Part shown: positions 29,309-43,500 of the stretch, piece after piece
How positions within the stretch are numbered: position 1 is the first letter of the stretch
How the letters are laid out: every line of letters begins with the position of its first letter
Notes under the pieces: generated by a model
What the model saw: only the letters and a program-made list of their open reading frames with translations
Database searches by the model: none
What the model was told of the DNA's origin: nothing
Translations under genes and position numbers: made by a program
Origin: Copromyces sp. CBS 386.78
Lineage: Eukaryota > Ascomycota > Sordariomycetes > Sordariales > Sordariaceae
Length of the DNA: 64,000 bases
Direction: 5' to 3'
Assembly: GCA_030685235.1 (NCBI GenBank)
Contig: MU839216.1
Span: 1 to 64,000 of the forward strand

Positions 29309-31681
29309 ATGGAGTCGTTCCGGCCTTCGGGCGCCTCCGCCCATCGGCCTCTCCAAGTCAACGAAATCCGTATCCTCACGCTCCATCCAGCTTCATTTGA
29401 CGATCCTGTCTTTTGCACTCTCGACCACGTCGTGCTTGATGGTCCGCGAGACGATTATGTTGCAATCTCATACGCTTGGGGTGACCCAACCCAGACCGAA
29501 GATATCCATCTCAATGGACATGCCTACCCCGTCACTCTCAACCTGCGATCGGCTCTGTCCTACCTTCGGCAAGAAGATGAGCCCCGCCGTCTGTGGATCG
29601 ACAGCATTTGCATCAACCAGCAAGATCTGGTCGAGCGCAGCACCCAAGTTGCTCGCATGCGGGATATCTTTGCTTTCGCTGCTGAGGTGCATATTTGGCT
29701 CGGAGATTACGGACCGAAGTACACCAAAGAAGAGTGGCACCAGGCGTTGCACGACATGGTATATAATCAACCGATCCGTGGCCGGACAGATGAAGAGGTT
29801 TTCATTGCGATCAACGAGCAGGGTTTAACCCGCTTTTTAAGGCAATATTCCATGATCTGTTCGATTCTCGGGAGATCATGGTTCCAGCGGGTGTGGGTCG
29901 TTCAAGAAATAGCTGTCAGACACCGGCAGGATGGTGACGGCAAGCTCAAATTCTTTCTAGGGCACCTGAGTTTCTCTTGGGCTGTCTTGGACCACTCGGG
30001 CTTTGGAAATGGCCAGTTTCTCAACCCGTTCCCCAACTTACTTGACATGGACGGGCACCAGCCAATACGTTCTGTGTGGGTACGAATGGCTGAGAAAAAC
30101 AATTTCAATGAAATCAGGAGGGGTTGGTATCTCAAAATTCAGGGGGAACAGTTGACCAAGCACCAGAGCGTTATGCATACCTCGCAGCATTTGGCTGCTT
30201 TGCTATCAATGTTCAGCCTTTTCAAGGCTACAGACCCGAGAGATCGGATATTTTCCTTTTTGGGACTTCTTGCCGACCCAGAAACGGTCCCATCTGAGCT
30301 GGCGCCTGACTATTCTCAGCCAGCGGATCAAGTATTTCAAGCCTACACCGTCTGGATCTTGGAAAACTCACCATGTGTCGATCTGCTCTCACTCGGCTCT
30401 GGACACCGCGCAGGGCGAAAATGCCCATCATGGGTTCCAGACTTCCAAACCCCAACTCAATCATTCCATATGCTTCCCATTGACCCCGATTGTCCGAAAC
30501 CTGTCTTGGTTTTGCAGGGAAGCCAAATATTGGAGGTTGACGCCTTGAAGATTGCAACCGTTCAGGAGGTTGGAAAGCGGTGCGAGGTATTGTCGCAGTG
30601 CACGGGCGAAATAGATGACGTGTGGGAAGCTTACAGGCGGTATATCGTGGAGTGTGAGGACTGGATCAATCACAGTAAAGCAACATCGGAAACGTTGTCT
30701 TCGCGGATCAAGTTACGAAGCTATTTCGCACAGAGCTTCAGGGCCAAGATAAAGGGCACTAGTTGGTTTCCCGTGCCCGTTACTCCTTCAAAGATACGCG
30801 TACCGCCGGGGATCACCTGCGAACAGCTCTACAACGAGTCGGTTTCACAAGATGCAGACAGGGAACACCTGCATCGATGCGAGGTGTTTGGCATGCCTAC
30901 GGATATATTTTGGGGTTATTCATTCGCTGACTTTATCGCGAATGAGTTCGATGGTTTTACGCCATTCATTTGTGACAACGGCGAGCTGGAGTTTTGTAAG
31001 AACAAGTCGGATGTTCCAAAACCCGGAGATGTCCTTTGTTTGTTAAGGGGCTCAAGCAAGCAGTACATTCTGCGACGCGCCGACGCTTCATCACTGGGGG
31101 AGTGGGTTATTCTTGGAACAACGTATAATGACGCCGAGTTCAGCCGCGCCATGGGAGAAAGGCTCGACGGGAGCGATGTCAATGATCAAGACGAGGATGA
31201 AGATGATGAGGATGAACATGATGAGACTGATGACGATGATGGGACCGATGATGAGGCTAATGATGAGACTGAAGAAGATGAAGAAGGTGAAGAAGGTGAA
31301 GAAGGTGAAGAAGGTGAAGAAGGTGAAGATGATGAAGAAGATGAAGATGATGAAGATGATGAACTTGATGATGAGACTGATGAGGATCATGGGACCGATG
31401 ATGAGACTGATGATGACGATGACAACAATGAGAGGGAGGAGGCAAGTTCGGGGGATAGAACTGAAGCTCTTGATGAGGAGGAGGCTTCGGATCACACTGG
31501 GACTGAAGAAGCAGAGAAAGAAGATTCGGACACCACGGACGGTAATGACGACGAAGGCAACGAGGATGGATATCCTGAAAAATTGGAATATTTTATGAGG
31601 GCGTATGATCAGATGCGAGAGGACGTGAAGATGGTATGGACAAAGGACCCGGAGAAAATCTTCAAGGCACGCATTTGTTGA
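29309..31681 (+). CDS. HET-domain protein with acidic repeat tail
   Basis: 790 residues, one exon. The start is the ATG at 29309 (CCAATGGAG). The heterokaryon-incompatibility domain covers about residues 20-220, with its three conserved blocks: YVAISYAWGDP, LWIDSICINQQDLVERSTQV...VHIWLG and RSWFQRVWVVQEI. DPRDRIFSFLGLL follows near 310. HET proteins control non-self recognition and cell death after fusion of unlike hyphae; the domain is distantly TIR-like. Between residues ~630 and 720 the chain is nearly all Asp and Glu, encoded by GAA/GAT repeats including five perfect 9-bp units at 31280-31324. No NACHT or WD40 part is present. The acidic block may vary in length between strains. Confidence 0.88.
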   Translation: MESFRPSGASAHRPLQVNEIRILTLHPASFDDPVFCTLDHVVLDGPRDDYVAISYAWGDPTQTEDIHLNGHAYPVTLNLRSALSYLRQEDEPRRLWIDSICINQQDLVERSTQVARMRDIFAFAAEVHIWLGDYGPKYTKEEWHQALHDMVYNQPIRGRTDEEVFIAINEQGLTRFLRQYSMICSILGRSWFQRVWVVQEIAVRHRQDGDGKLKFFLGHLSFSWAVLDHSGFGNGQFLNPFPNLLDMDGHQPIRSVWVRMAEKNNFNEIRRGWYLKIQGEQLTKHQSVMHTSQHLAALLSMFSLFKATDPRDRIFSFLGLLADPETVPSELAPDYSQPADQVFQAYTVWILENSPCVDLLSLGSGHRAGRKCPSWVPDFQTPTQSFHMLPIDPDCPKPVLVLQGSQILEVDALKIATVQEVGKRCEVLSQCTGEIDDVWEAYRRYIVECEDWINHSKATSETLSSRIKLRSYFAQSFRAKIKGTSWFPVPVTPSKIRVPPGITCEQLYNESVSQDADREHLHRCEVFGMPTDIFWGYSFADFIANEFDGFTPFICDNGELEFCKNKSDVPKPGDVLCLLRGSSKQYILRRADASSLGEWVILGTTYNDAEFSRAMGERLDGSDVNDQDEDEDDEDEHDETDDDDGTDDEANDETEEDEEGEEGEEGEEGEEGEDDEEDEDDEDDELDDETDEDHGTDDETDDDDDNNEREEASSGDRTEALDEEEASDHTGTEEAEKEDSDTTDGNDDEGNEDGYPEKLEYFMRAYDQMREDVKMVWTKDPEKIFKARIC
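31186..31440 (+). repeat. coding minisatellite (acidic repeats)
   Basis: Five tandem copies of GAAGAAGGT at 31280-31324, flanked by GATGAT/GATGAG runs, and a longer word with GATGGGACCGATGATGAG or a near variant that recurs about 150 bp apart. All keep the frame of the HET gene. Confidence 0.9.
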
Positions 31682-32228
31682 TCCCACTGGGCTCGATATC
31701 CATTGTATTCAAGCCTGAGCTACCACTCTTAGTTACAGCAACTATTAGAGAAACAATCTCGCCGTTCGTAACTCCGTTTCAAAAGTACCGAAGCGGGAAT
31801 ATAAAGAGGTTGTAAAGCCTTTGTAAGTGGTTTCAGCAAAGGTACCTTAGGTTTAGTCTCACACAGCCCTTGCGTGTTCTTTTAGGACCTGCGAGGTCCA
31901 ATTCCTTTAACGGTGCAAATGAACCGTTTTTGCCAAGACTTTTCTCTACCTGCAGTACTTATTACAACGTCAAAAGAGTTGCAAAAGCTGGCAGGATTCA
32001 CGCACTACGTACACTAGACTACACTTACTATAGCCAACGGGTAAGCGTCTCCCACCATCCTTTTCGGCATTCGGGGTATTTAGCGGATAATTGACACCCT
32101 CTTCTCTTCCCATTAATTTCCCCTCATTGCTTTCACAACACAGCAGTCACGCTTCGTCAGACGTCAAGCAACTGGACCTCTCCGCATACCGAATTTCCAT
32201 CCCCAGTCCCCATCTCTTATATCAAGAG
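31682..32228. other. intergenic region
   Basis: 3' end of the HET gene and 5' leader of the next gene. The next gene's frame is open upstream to 32091, but the family start MDIATWL at 32229 is preferred. Confidence 0.5.
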
Positions 32229-33828
32229 ATGGACATCGCGACTTGGCTTCGTAGTATTGAGGCAAGTAGCAACACTAACTGGCAACCCGTATCTAACGAA
32301 CGAAAGAGTCATCATCCCCCAACCCCACCGACGATGGACGACGACGACGAGATCCCGCGGCCTCCTTCGCCTAGAAAGAGGCGCCGCTACATGACACCGG
32401 GAGCCCACGCCCACCCTCCAGAGGTCGGACCGCTTCTTCGCTTGTGTCCGACGCGCCAAACCTTGGCTTAGGCAGCATAAGCGGGAGCTCGCGCTCGCCC
32501 ACCAAGAGCTCATCCACGCGCTCCCCACAGAAGGCTTGGGACAGGCTAGAGATCTTCGAGGGCCTAGCTCGACGGAATCTCAGCCTCCTTGAACTCGACT
32601 TGCCTAGCCCGCTTGTCGACCTCCTGGAGGTTGTTGAGCCCCTCACTTCTGGAATTGGCGTGATCAGCCCATCTGCCAAGGTGAGTGGTGCTCCAATTAG
32701 CAATCCACTCCTCTATATACTAACATGTAATGTGTACAGGATGCTATTACAAGCCACCCTCGGCCAATCATCAGCATCGGCATCGACGACTCCAAGTATT
32801 CGGCCCGTCGAGATACATACGGCCCAACCCCGTCCACGGAACACGTGTTAAATATCCTTGAAGCAGCCGCCAACTGCGAGCAGAACTCGCACCACGAGAG
32901 CACGTGGAATACCGAAGTACACCAGCGCGTCCTCGAGACAGCGCTACGTTTCCGCTCGTCCAACCAGCCAAAAAGCAACCTCTTTGCACAACCCGTGAAC
33001 TTCACCGCATGCACAACTGCCGGGATTGGCATCGGGAAACCCCCCTTAGCACCATTCCAAAAGATTGACTTTTGTCTGTACATCGACCCGGCCAAAGTTG
33101 GAGGCCCAGAGGGCGAGGACTACATCAAGACGATTGACGCTGTTCGCAAATCGATTCCGGACCATTATCAGTCCATCAACCACACCGATCATTTCCCCCC
33201 CCGCCGCAACCCTATAACCGTCAGCATCGAAACTAAGAGGTCGGGCGATAACTGGGATGAAGCGGGACTGCGGATAGCCGTGTGGCAAGCTGCGCAGTGG
33301 AACTTTCTGCGTTGGATGGCGCAGGGCGATACGGACGGCGATAGTAGTAGTAGTAGTAGGGCTGTGGGCGACATGCGGCACGAAACGCGGAATGATCTCG
33401 GTCTCGAGTTCCTTCCCGGCATTGTTATCATGGGTCATGAATGGTTTCTGACAGCAACTACGAACGATGGCAAGAGTACTGTAAGTCCAAATCGACATTG
33501 CTTTGGTCTACTCCCTCCCTCCCTCCGTCCTTCCTTCGTTATAGCGTCGTATGATAGAAGAGATAGGTACTAACACGACATGGTCTATCAGACTTTTTGG
33601 AGTCGAGTACAAATCGGTTCGACAGAGTCGGCGCTCGGAGTGTACAAAATCATATGCGTGGTTCAGTACCTAGCCCAGTGGTCGCGAGACGTGTACTGGC
33701 CATGGTTTCGGCAGACGATCCTTAAGAGTAACCCTACCCGCACGCACCCTAAAACTGTCAGACGGCCAGGGGATATACACGTGCACGGTCACGGGATTGG
33801 GAGCAGATCAGCTGCGGGATTTATATAG
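32229..33828 (+). CDS. fungal PD-(D/E)XK nuclease-like protein, with a one-base frameshift
   Basis: Exons 32229-32680, 32740-33480 and 33592-33828; introns 32681-32739 (GTGAGT, ATACTAACAT, TACAG) and 33481-33591 (GTAAGT, TACTAACAC, ATCAG). It starts with MDIATWLRSIEASS and carries a basic SPRKRRR patch, as this family usually does. The nuclease-like core follows: STWNTEVHQRVLE, FTACTTAGIG, KIDFCLYIDP, ITVSIETKRSG with the D...E-x-K pattern, WDEAGLRIAVWQAAQW, LPGIVIMGHEWFLTATT and, across the last intron, GVYKIICVVQYLAQW and YWPWFR. In exon 1 the frame must change between 32390 and 32410: exon 1 is 452 bp, and one extra base would put the Ser-rich part (RTASSLVSDAP) in frame with the rest. Either one base is lost (CCGGGAG) or exon 1 has an unrecognised intron. 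The biological role of this family is unknown. Confidence 0.7.
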
Positions 33829-34783
33829 ATGCTAGATATCGAGCCGGGTGCGGATTAGCACTACAATACACACTCAATACAGCGGGTATCGCGTGGACGC
33901 TGTGGGTTCGGGCTACTGTCGCGGAAGTCCTTGGTTTCTGGCCCGCCATGAGGTGACAGAGAATGGAGAATTCCGAGTTTTAAAACACAAAGGCAACACA
34001 GGCAGGGGATGGAGAATAATCGTGAGGAGAGGATGATGGGGGTTTGGATGTTGTTGAAGTTTGAGTTGAGTGTGCGGAGAAATTGCAAAGACAACGAAGA
34101 AAGAAATTGGCGGTTGAACGTGCAGCTTCAGATGGCCCCCTATCTTTGTGTCGTGGTGAACCCGTTCAGAGCTGTTAGGGTCTTAGCCCAGTTGGCGATC
34201 ACGTCTTGCATGAGATGATAAAACCACCCAGGCGAGGAAGGAAGCATGCAGTGCAGTTGTCAAATTTTCCCGTCTGCATGCCCGCTGCAGTGAATACCTG
34301 CGCGCCTTCCCATCCAGAACATTGGTGATCGTTTTCACGACGAATCAAAATGAAAAGTGGAATGAAGAGTTGGACGAACTCTCCCATGCGGGGCAGGAAC
34401 GTTGAGGCAATTTTTGGATGGTCCTTCCAATGGCCGGGCTGCTATACTTCCATGCCAACTGCCCTGAAGTTTCCCTTCTCAGACTGACTCTGCCGTCCGT
34501 CTTCCAGATTTTTGAGATTCCACTTTTGCTTCCACTGACAGCTCAGTTCACAGAGGCGAGCCCGTCACCTTCAATCAACCGCCAACCGACCGTCAACCTG
34601 AACCATCGTGACAGCAAACAGCAGCAGGGTCGGAGATGAGACGACAAACGGAATCGAGCAAAACGGCGAGACGTTCAGACTGTTGGGAATGATGTGGCGT
34701 CTCTGGGTCTGGGAGATGGGATCATGATCCGACATTTTCCATGTGCCAAGTTTGCTGTTGGATGCTGATGGTAGCATCAAATC

Positions 34784-34792
34784 TTATCAGAT
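34784..34792 (-). promoter_or_regulatory. ATCWGATAA GATA site 1
   Basis: Perfect ATCTGATAA on the minus strand, about 1.95 kb upstream of the monooxygenase start. This nonamer is the known target of iron-responsive GATA repressors of fungal siderophore genes. Confidence 0.55.
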
Positions 34793-35289
34793 CATCAGAT
34801 ATTGTGCCGCAGGGTGCTCCCAGAAAAGGCTAAAGACGTGCCCATTGCCGAACCATTGGACGAGTTTCCCCACAACGGAGTGCACCTCGGGTCGGACCAA
34901 ACAAGCCAGTACGGATGGAGATGAGTCAAATTTTTATCCCACTGTGTGTGAGGGCTGAGGAGACTGGAGAGTCGATGGTCCAGGGGGGTGCATTTGACAG
35001 AGGGCGAGAGAGATATATTCAGCTCTGCCGATCTACTCTCGTCTCTTCACTCACAAGATTCAGCATGGCGGACTGGTGACCTGGAGGTGAGTAGACAATC
35101 GACACTAACGGCATTCAGAGTTTGTCGAGACTTCATACTGAGTTCAACTCGGGCCAACTATCACTGACAGACCTGAAACATGCGAAAAGGCAGATCTCCA
35201 AAGAACCGAAACGGACAATGAACGTTGACTTGGAGAAAAAAAAAACAAAAGGCGGACCGCACAATGCAACCCCGCTCCACCATGGTCCG

Positions 35290-35298
35290 ATCTGATAA
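35290..35298 (+). promoter_or_regulatory. ATCWGATAA GATA site 2
   Basis: Perfect ATCTGATAA, about 1.45 kb upstream of the monooxygenase start. Confidence 0.65.
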
Positions 35299-35456
35299 AC
35301 ATTTTTTTTTCTCTCACCTGCCCATTTTCCTCCCCATCCGGCGTCGTGCCAGCCCTTCTCTTTAATTCAACCGCCCAACCCATGTCTGCTGTTCGAGACG
35401 GACTCGGGCCATGAGTGGTCGATAAAAACATGGATCAAATCCCACACGGATCCATC

Positions 35457-35465
35457 TTATCTGAT
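35457..35465 (-). promoter_or_regulatory. ATCWGATAA GATA site 3
   Basis: Perfect ATCAGATAA on the minus strand, 159 bp from site 2 and about 1.3 kb upstream of the monooxygenase start. Confidence 0.65.
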
Positions 35466-36617
35466 CCGAAGATAACGCCGATGCCGCACTGACCCATCCC
35501 TGGACCGAACTTGGCGCACCCACTTTGGCAAGGTAGAAAAACGGGCAAGAAGCGGGTCTTGGCAGCAATTGGCCAACCATATGCTGGAATGAGGTGAACA
35601 AGTTTCCAACCCCTCCAATTGTGGTCGCTACGCTACCTAAACAACCCCACCATTCTCCATCCAAAACCATCAACCCGCCCCCAGCAGGATTGTACCGTCG
35701 CACACTGTCAACCCGCACCGACTGCTGCCATCCATCGATCGAGAAGCGACGAGTCCCATCACGATACGAAGATGCCGCCGTCCTGGGCTAACACCATGTC
35801 CCCGAAACTAAACTGCCAGGCACCACGACGGGAAGGTGGGAAACGGGAAAACGCCCATTGACGGGAAGAAACTGAAAGGTCAAGCTGCCGTCTTCGAGTC
35901 CCCGCAGTCCAACGTCGGCATCATGCCATGGATTGCACCACAACGCGGATGGAGCTCCCGCACCCCGGCCAGCATGACCCGGTAAACACCACCAGCGGCA
36001 GCGCGTCTCTTGGAGTTGGGCCAGCTTTGCCCGTCCCCTACTAGCAGCAGCAGCAGCAGTGTACGGCTTCGGTTCGTCCCCGACGCCAACAAGGCACAGA
36101 GCGGTACACTAGAGAAGCGCAACATGGGATACTGTAGTGGGAATGGTGACACACTGGGTCAAGAAGAGCGGGCCAGCCGAGAAATAAACCACGAGCGAAA
36201 TGGAGTCAATTCTAATACACGGTATGTTACCTTTGAGCTACCCTCCTTGCTTCCAATTGCCTCCCCTGGTCAACGATCAACAAGCCTCTTCTCTATCAAA
36301 AACGGCCGCCTCTGCCACCTTTCCCACTCCCTCTTCCCTTTTTCCCTTCCTTCCTCTCTGATATACCGCCTCCATCATCCAACGCAATTCTCCCGGTGTT
36401 ACTCGACCTACTCTCTTCCTTCTCGTCACCATCCGCTACCACTGGGTTTTTGAACACCACCTCTTCCCGCTTTTCAACTCTACAAATTGCGTCAATACTT
36501 TTGACGAACCAACGTGGGCAACACCGTCCCTGACACCTGCATGTGCAGTTGGAGTTAACCCGTGGATCCATTGCAGCCAGCCAGTTACACAGACGTTTAT
36601 ACGCCCAATAAACATAA

Positions 36618-38448
<1,831 letters not shown>

Positions 38449-38874
38449 ATAGGGGAGCATAGCGGATGATACCATGTTGTGCTTGTGTCACAGCGAGAGC
38501 GATTTTTTTTATTTTTTTTTACATGATTGTCTGTCTGTCTGAATATCTGGAACGGAAAAATACCTTTTGGTGGTGGGATTTATATCGTTTTTCGGCAGGA
38601 AAAATATCCTCATGGCACTCTACTTCTTTGTTGCCTTCTGGGTACATAATTTTCTGTTTTCATGGGTGTTTTTTGACATAGCTTCAGTTTGCTTGTCTTG
38701 TCTGGTTTTTGCAGTTTGAATGCATGCATGCAAAAATAGCATTGGATATACCTTTTTTGGAGACACACATTTGGTCAATTGGTTTTTCTGGTCTTGCAAC
38801 AACATTGTTATCACCCAATTTGCAGGGTGGTGGTGTTTCAACACCTCGCGGGATTTTCACGTGCGTGAGCGCGA

Positions 38875-38883
38875 TTATCAGAT
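38875..38883 (-). promoter_or_regulatory. ATCWGATAA GATA site 4
   Basis: Perfect ATCTGATAA on the minus strand, about 430 bp after the monooxygenase stop and 1.7 kb before the NRPS start. Confidence 0.65.
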
Positions 38884-38943
38884 CATCGGATGGAAAAAAT
38901 TGCGGGAATTGATTGGAACGGCGGGGGGTTGGCCGATGATCGG

Positions 38944-38952
38944 ATCAGATAA
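38944..38952 (+). promoter_or_regulatory. ATCWGATAA GATA site 5
   Basis: Perfect ATCAGATAA, 61 bp after site 4. Confidence 0.65.
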
Positions 38953-38995
38953 ACAAAATCCCCGACACCCGGGGTTCGGAGAGTTTGGACGGTGG

Positions 38996-39004
38996 ATCTG
39001 ATAA
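38996..39004 (+). promoter_or_regulatory. ATCWGATAA GATA site 6
   Basis: Perfect ATCTGATAA, 44 bp after site 5 and about 1.57 kb upstream of the NRPS start codon. Confidence 0.65.
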
Positions 39005-40570
39005 AACACGCGGCGGACGGGACGAAAACGGTGTCAAGCCGAATTCGAGGTCGACGGTGGGCGGACGGTGAGTGGTGGTGGGTACATAAAACGGAGGCCG
39101 TGATGGTTTGCAATGGCCAATGGCTCAGCTCCAGAGAATGGAAGATGGGGGGCCCACCTCACCATCGCCATTTAACCACCCCGGCCGGGCTGTCGTCGTT
39201 AATGACGCAAACGAGACAAGCGGGCGATACAGCGGCAACGAGGGCGTTTGGTGGGTGTGATTGAGATGGGAGATGCACGGTGGCTTGATTTTGAGAGGGA
39301 AGACTGCTCGTCGGTCTAAAGTTTCCGGACGAACTACTAAGTTACCTATTATCATCAAAATTGACGGCGTGGAAAATTCCGAGTGAGGAAGACAAGCAAG
39401 AAACGCCCAGCTGGAAAGAAAAAGTAAAATCAGCAAGCGCGGGAGGAATGGAAACATGGTAGGTACGCCCCCACTGTAACCTCAGGTTCGGTTATTACAC
39501 CATCCATCTCGTTAGTGTTCGATGAAGGAACGTCCCGTTGTATGGAACTGTTACAGGCGGCCGGTGTGATTGAGAATTTGAAAGAGTTTGCATATCGATC
39601 TATTTTCGACATGACTGAATGTGACGACTTCAAAGACCGGCATAACCGCGAAAAAATAAATAAGGGTATCGGTACCTTGCATATCACGATCAAGGTAAAG
39701 CTTTCTGGATCTTCTTCCAAGAAAAGACCTGCATCGACCGGCGGCCGGAGTTGACCCCTCTTCATTTTGGATGCCGAACCAGGCCCGGCCCGGACCCGGG
39801 GCCGGAGAAAACATGGGACAGCAGCTGTGTGCATACCTACGGAAGGAACATATGCGGATGTGTTTCGGAGAGGAAGACGCAATTTCCGGTAACCGGCAAA
39901 CAAGGGAGGACCGAGGCCTGTATATAGTTGCATCGCAACTTCCAAGTTTCGAGCGATGCAGCCCCACTGAGATTTCTTATCGAGCTTATCGCCGCCAAAG
40001 GATGCCGCCATCCAACATCACGTCGTCGGGTCTTCCATCTCTTTTGCAACAAACATGGTGACTCCGACGTCGTCCACCACAGATACCACGGATCTACACC
40101 CCGCCGTCCGCTTGACACTCTTTCGAGTTCAGTGGTAGTGTACACATCACCTCAAACTGCAACGTTGAACGATCATGTCGTCGGCCGCTGACCAATGATT
40201 CTTGACAGAAATCAAATCATTCACCATCAACTGGTAATAAAACTGCCTTGATTCCAAGCACCACCAATCACCAAAGCGAATGGGATTGACGCCTTGGGGA
40301 CTTGAGTTGACGTTTTGGGAATATCAGTCTACATATCATCAACTGTCACCAACTGTACTCAGGACGCCTGATTGCCCGCTCATTGGACGGTCTTACCACA
40401 TCATATCACTATCACTTACAGCGCTCCGGTTGTCCCACTACACCCGCTGCACGACCGCTACAAACGACCGTTATCGGGGATAATAACAGCAGGCCACCGT
40501 GCTGAATAGCCTCATTACCAATAGCACGTCACATCAACAACAAACGGCCTAAAGAGGCCATCACCACACA

Positions 40571-43500
40571 ATGGCAACTGTCGACCAAGACCCAGATATT
40601 GCCCTTTCCATCGCCAACCACCCGCCAACAAGACTCCCAGGTCCCAGTCTCCTTCATCATCTCATACAACACGGCTCCGAAACAAGAGGCAATCATGTGC
40701 CCGCCATTGACTATCTCGCCCCTGATGGCTCCCGGATCTCATTGTCATACAAAGAGCTGCATCGAACATCTGATGCCTTGGCAGCCAGGATATCGTCCCT
40801 CGCCGGGCCGCCAACAGACGACAACACTCAACTGATCGTTCCGGTCCTCATCCCTCAATGTCCAGATTTGTACATTACCCAGTTGGCAATCCTGAAAGCC
40901 GGAGGAGCTTTTTGCCCGCTTAACCTCGACATTCCCCTGGAAAGAGCAAAGTTCATTCTCAATCAAGTCTCGGCTGCCTTGGTCATCACCACTCCGGAAC
41001 TGGCCGAGAAGGTACCGGAAAACGAGACGGGGAAGCAGCTTCTCATACTCACAAAAGACGTCTTCACATCCACAGAGACGGTCCAACATAGGCGACCAAC
41101 GCCAAACAACCTAGCCTATGTCATGTACACGTCCGGCTCGACAGGAACTCCCAAAGGTGTACCCATCACCCATGACGCTGCCACTCAGTCTCTGCTAGCC
41201 CATGACCGACACATTCCCGAGTTCTCGCGGTTCCTTCAGTTTGCTGCACCAACTTTCGATGTCTCGGTGTTTGAGATATTCTTCCCGCTGTTCAGGGGAA
41301 AGACACTCGTGAGCTGTAACAGGTCGGCCATGCTCAATGATTTGCCTGGGGTCATCAACGAGCTGGATATCGACGCGTGCGAGCTCACGCCATCGGTTGC
41401 TGGGAGTTTGTTGCGCAAGAGGGAGCATGCGCCCGGTTTGAAGCTGCTCCTAACCATCGGCGAGATGCTGACGCAGCCTGTCGTCCGCGAATTTGGTGGC
41501 CATGGTAACAAGGAGAGTATCCTCTGGGGCATGTACGGCCCAACCGAAGCAGCTATCCACTGCACTGTTCAGCCCGCCTTTTCTGCCGAGTCCGTCCCCG
41601 GCCTAATAGGCTTCTCCTTGGACACTGTCTCCTCGTTTATCATTGCTATACCAGAAGAGGGAGACGATGATGCCTCAGAAATCAAGGTCGTTCCCATAGG
41701 CGAGGTTGGCGAGCTCGCCATCGGCGGCCATCAACTAGCACCATGCTACCTCAACCGTCCAGAAGTCACAGCCGAAGCCTTCGTTTCCCACCCGGTCTAC
41801 GGTCTGCTCTACCGCACAAAGGACAAAGCCCGCATGCTTCCCGATGGCACCATGCAATGTATGGGTAGAATCGGCGACGGCCAAGTCAAACTCCGCGGTC
41901 AGCGCATCGAGCTTGGAGAAATCGAACATGCTGCATTGCGTGCTCCAGGATGCCACTCCGCGTTCGCAGCGGTGATCAAGGGAATCCTCGTCCTCTTTTG
42001 CGCCGTCGACTCTGTCGATTCCATGTCCACTACCAAGATCGAGGAGTCCTGCAAAGCCTGGCTACCCGGGTTCATGGTCCCCGGCGACATTATCGTCATG
42101 AAGGAGTTCCCTCGCTTGGCATCAGGCAAAGTGGACAGAAAAGGACTGGTGGCTGAGTATGAATCCATGCAGGCTAGTGGACAGCCCAAAGAAAAAGAGT
42201 TCAGGGATGAGAAGGAGAGGCAGATTTATGTGCTGGTGCGGAATATCTTGGGAGTTGTCGTACACCCTACCCAGAGCTTGATGCATGCGGGTATGGATTC
42301 GTTGAGTGCTATTAAGCTTGCCAGCACATTGAGAAAGGCGATGGGGTTGGCGATTGGTGCAAATGAGATTCTGGGAGCTAGGACGATAAGAGCGCTGAGG
42401 GAGGTGGTTAGGGATCTTCAGGCTGAGAGCACAAACGACAGGGAGAACGATGGAGAGGAGATGAGGACGTATCAGCCGGCTGAGATTGTGGCCAACAACA
42501 AATTGCTGCTGGATGGACGGCTAGAGGATATCGAGGCTGTGCTGCCTTGTACGCCACTCCAAACTGCAATGTTGTCCGAAACGACTGCCAACCCGAGAGC
42601 ATACTGCAATTGGTTGAAGCTCAAGTTTCCCGAGGGTTGCACCGAGATGGATGTCCGGTCGTGGTTTCTTCAGTTGGCGGAGTCGAATGAGGCCCTGAGG
42701 ACTGGTTTCGTTCACCATGGCGGCCAATTCCTGCAGGTCATCTTCAAGTCCCTCGACGACTCCCTGATTTCAGTGGCCGGCGATGTTACGGACGAGTTTT
42801 CTTTCGTTGGCGATGGAGATTTCCTCCGCCCTTTCCGGATATTTCTCTCATCATCCCCAGGAACATCGCCCATCACAGCACTCCTCCAGATTCACCATGC
42901 CATCTACGACGGCTGGTCAACAGACCTCCTCGTCTCCGACCTTCACTCCTTGATGGACGATGCCACCCCAAATTCCCGCCCAGCCTTCCGAGCCGTCACG
43001 GAATACTACCACTCCGCCGCCTACCGCCGCGCTTGCAACTCGGCCCGCGAGTTCTGGGCTCAACACCTTGCTGATTTCCAGCCTCCTTCCATTCCGGAAC
43101 TGCGACCCGACATGGCTCTCTCTTCCATGGTTCAGTCCCACTCCGTCCATCTTCCCTCTCTTTATCCCCATCATGTCAAGTCTGTCCTTCGCGAACTGGA
43201 TTGTACGCCACAAGTCCTCTTCCAAGCTGCATTAGCTTGGCTATGGGGTGTTTATGTTGGAAGTCAAGACGTGGTCATCGGCACTGTAACATCGGGCAGA
43301 ACCATTCCAGTGCCAGGCATCGAGGAAATTTTCGGACCTTGCATTGCTACGGTGCCGCTGAGGACGGATCTGGCAGGTGTAAGGACGGTGAGGGATCTAC
43401 TAGCAAGTGTTCAGACGGTGGGTAGGGAGGTGGTGAGACATGGCGTTTTGCCACTAAAGGAGATCAAGAGGGTTGCAGGGATCAAGGCTGGACAGAGTCC

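Larger units (their letters stand above)
38449..40570. other. intergenic region upstream of the siderophore NRPS
   Basis: 2.1 kb without a supported gene. Three perfect GATA sites cluster within 130 bp at 38875-39004. The 193-codon minus-strand frame at 39430-40011 has no recognisable features and is treated as chance. Confidence 0.55.

Noticed and set aside
34161..34240. tRNA-like A box (TTAGCCCAGTTGG) with a possible anticodon hairpin
   Set aside because: No B box or T arm follows at the right distance, the hairpin needs a bulge and the acceptor arms do not pair.
36010..36453. 147-codon plus-strand frame upstream of the monooxygenase gene
   Set aside because: Built from CAG repeats and C/T-rich leader sequence (Ser/Leu/Pro); more like promoter or UTR than coding.
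39430..40011. 193-codon minus-strand frame between the siderophore genes
   Set aside because: No recognisable motif or protein-like composition, and it lies in a long regulatory gap; treated as a chance open frame.
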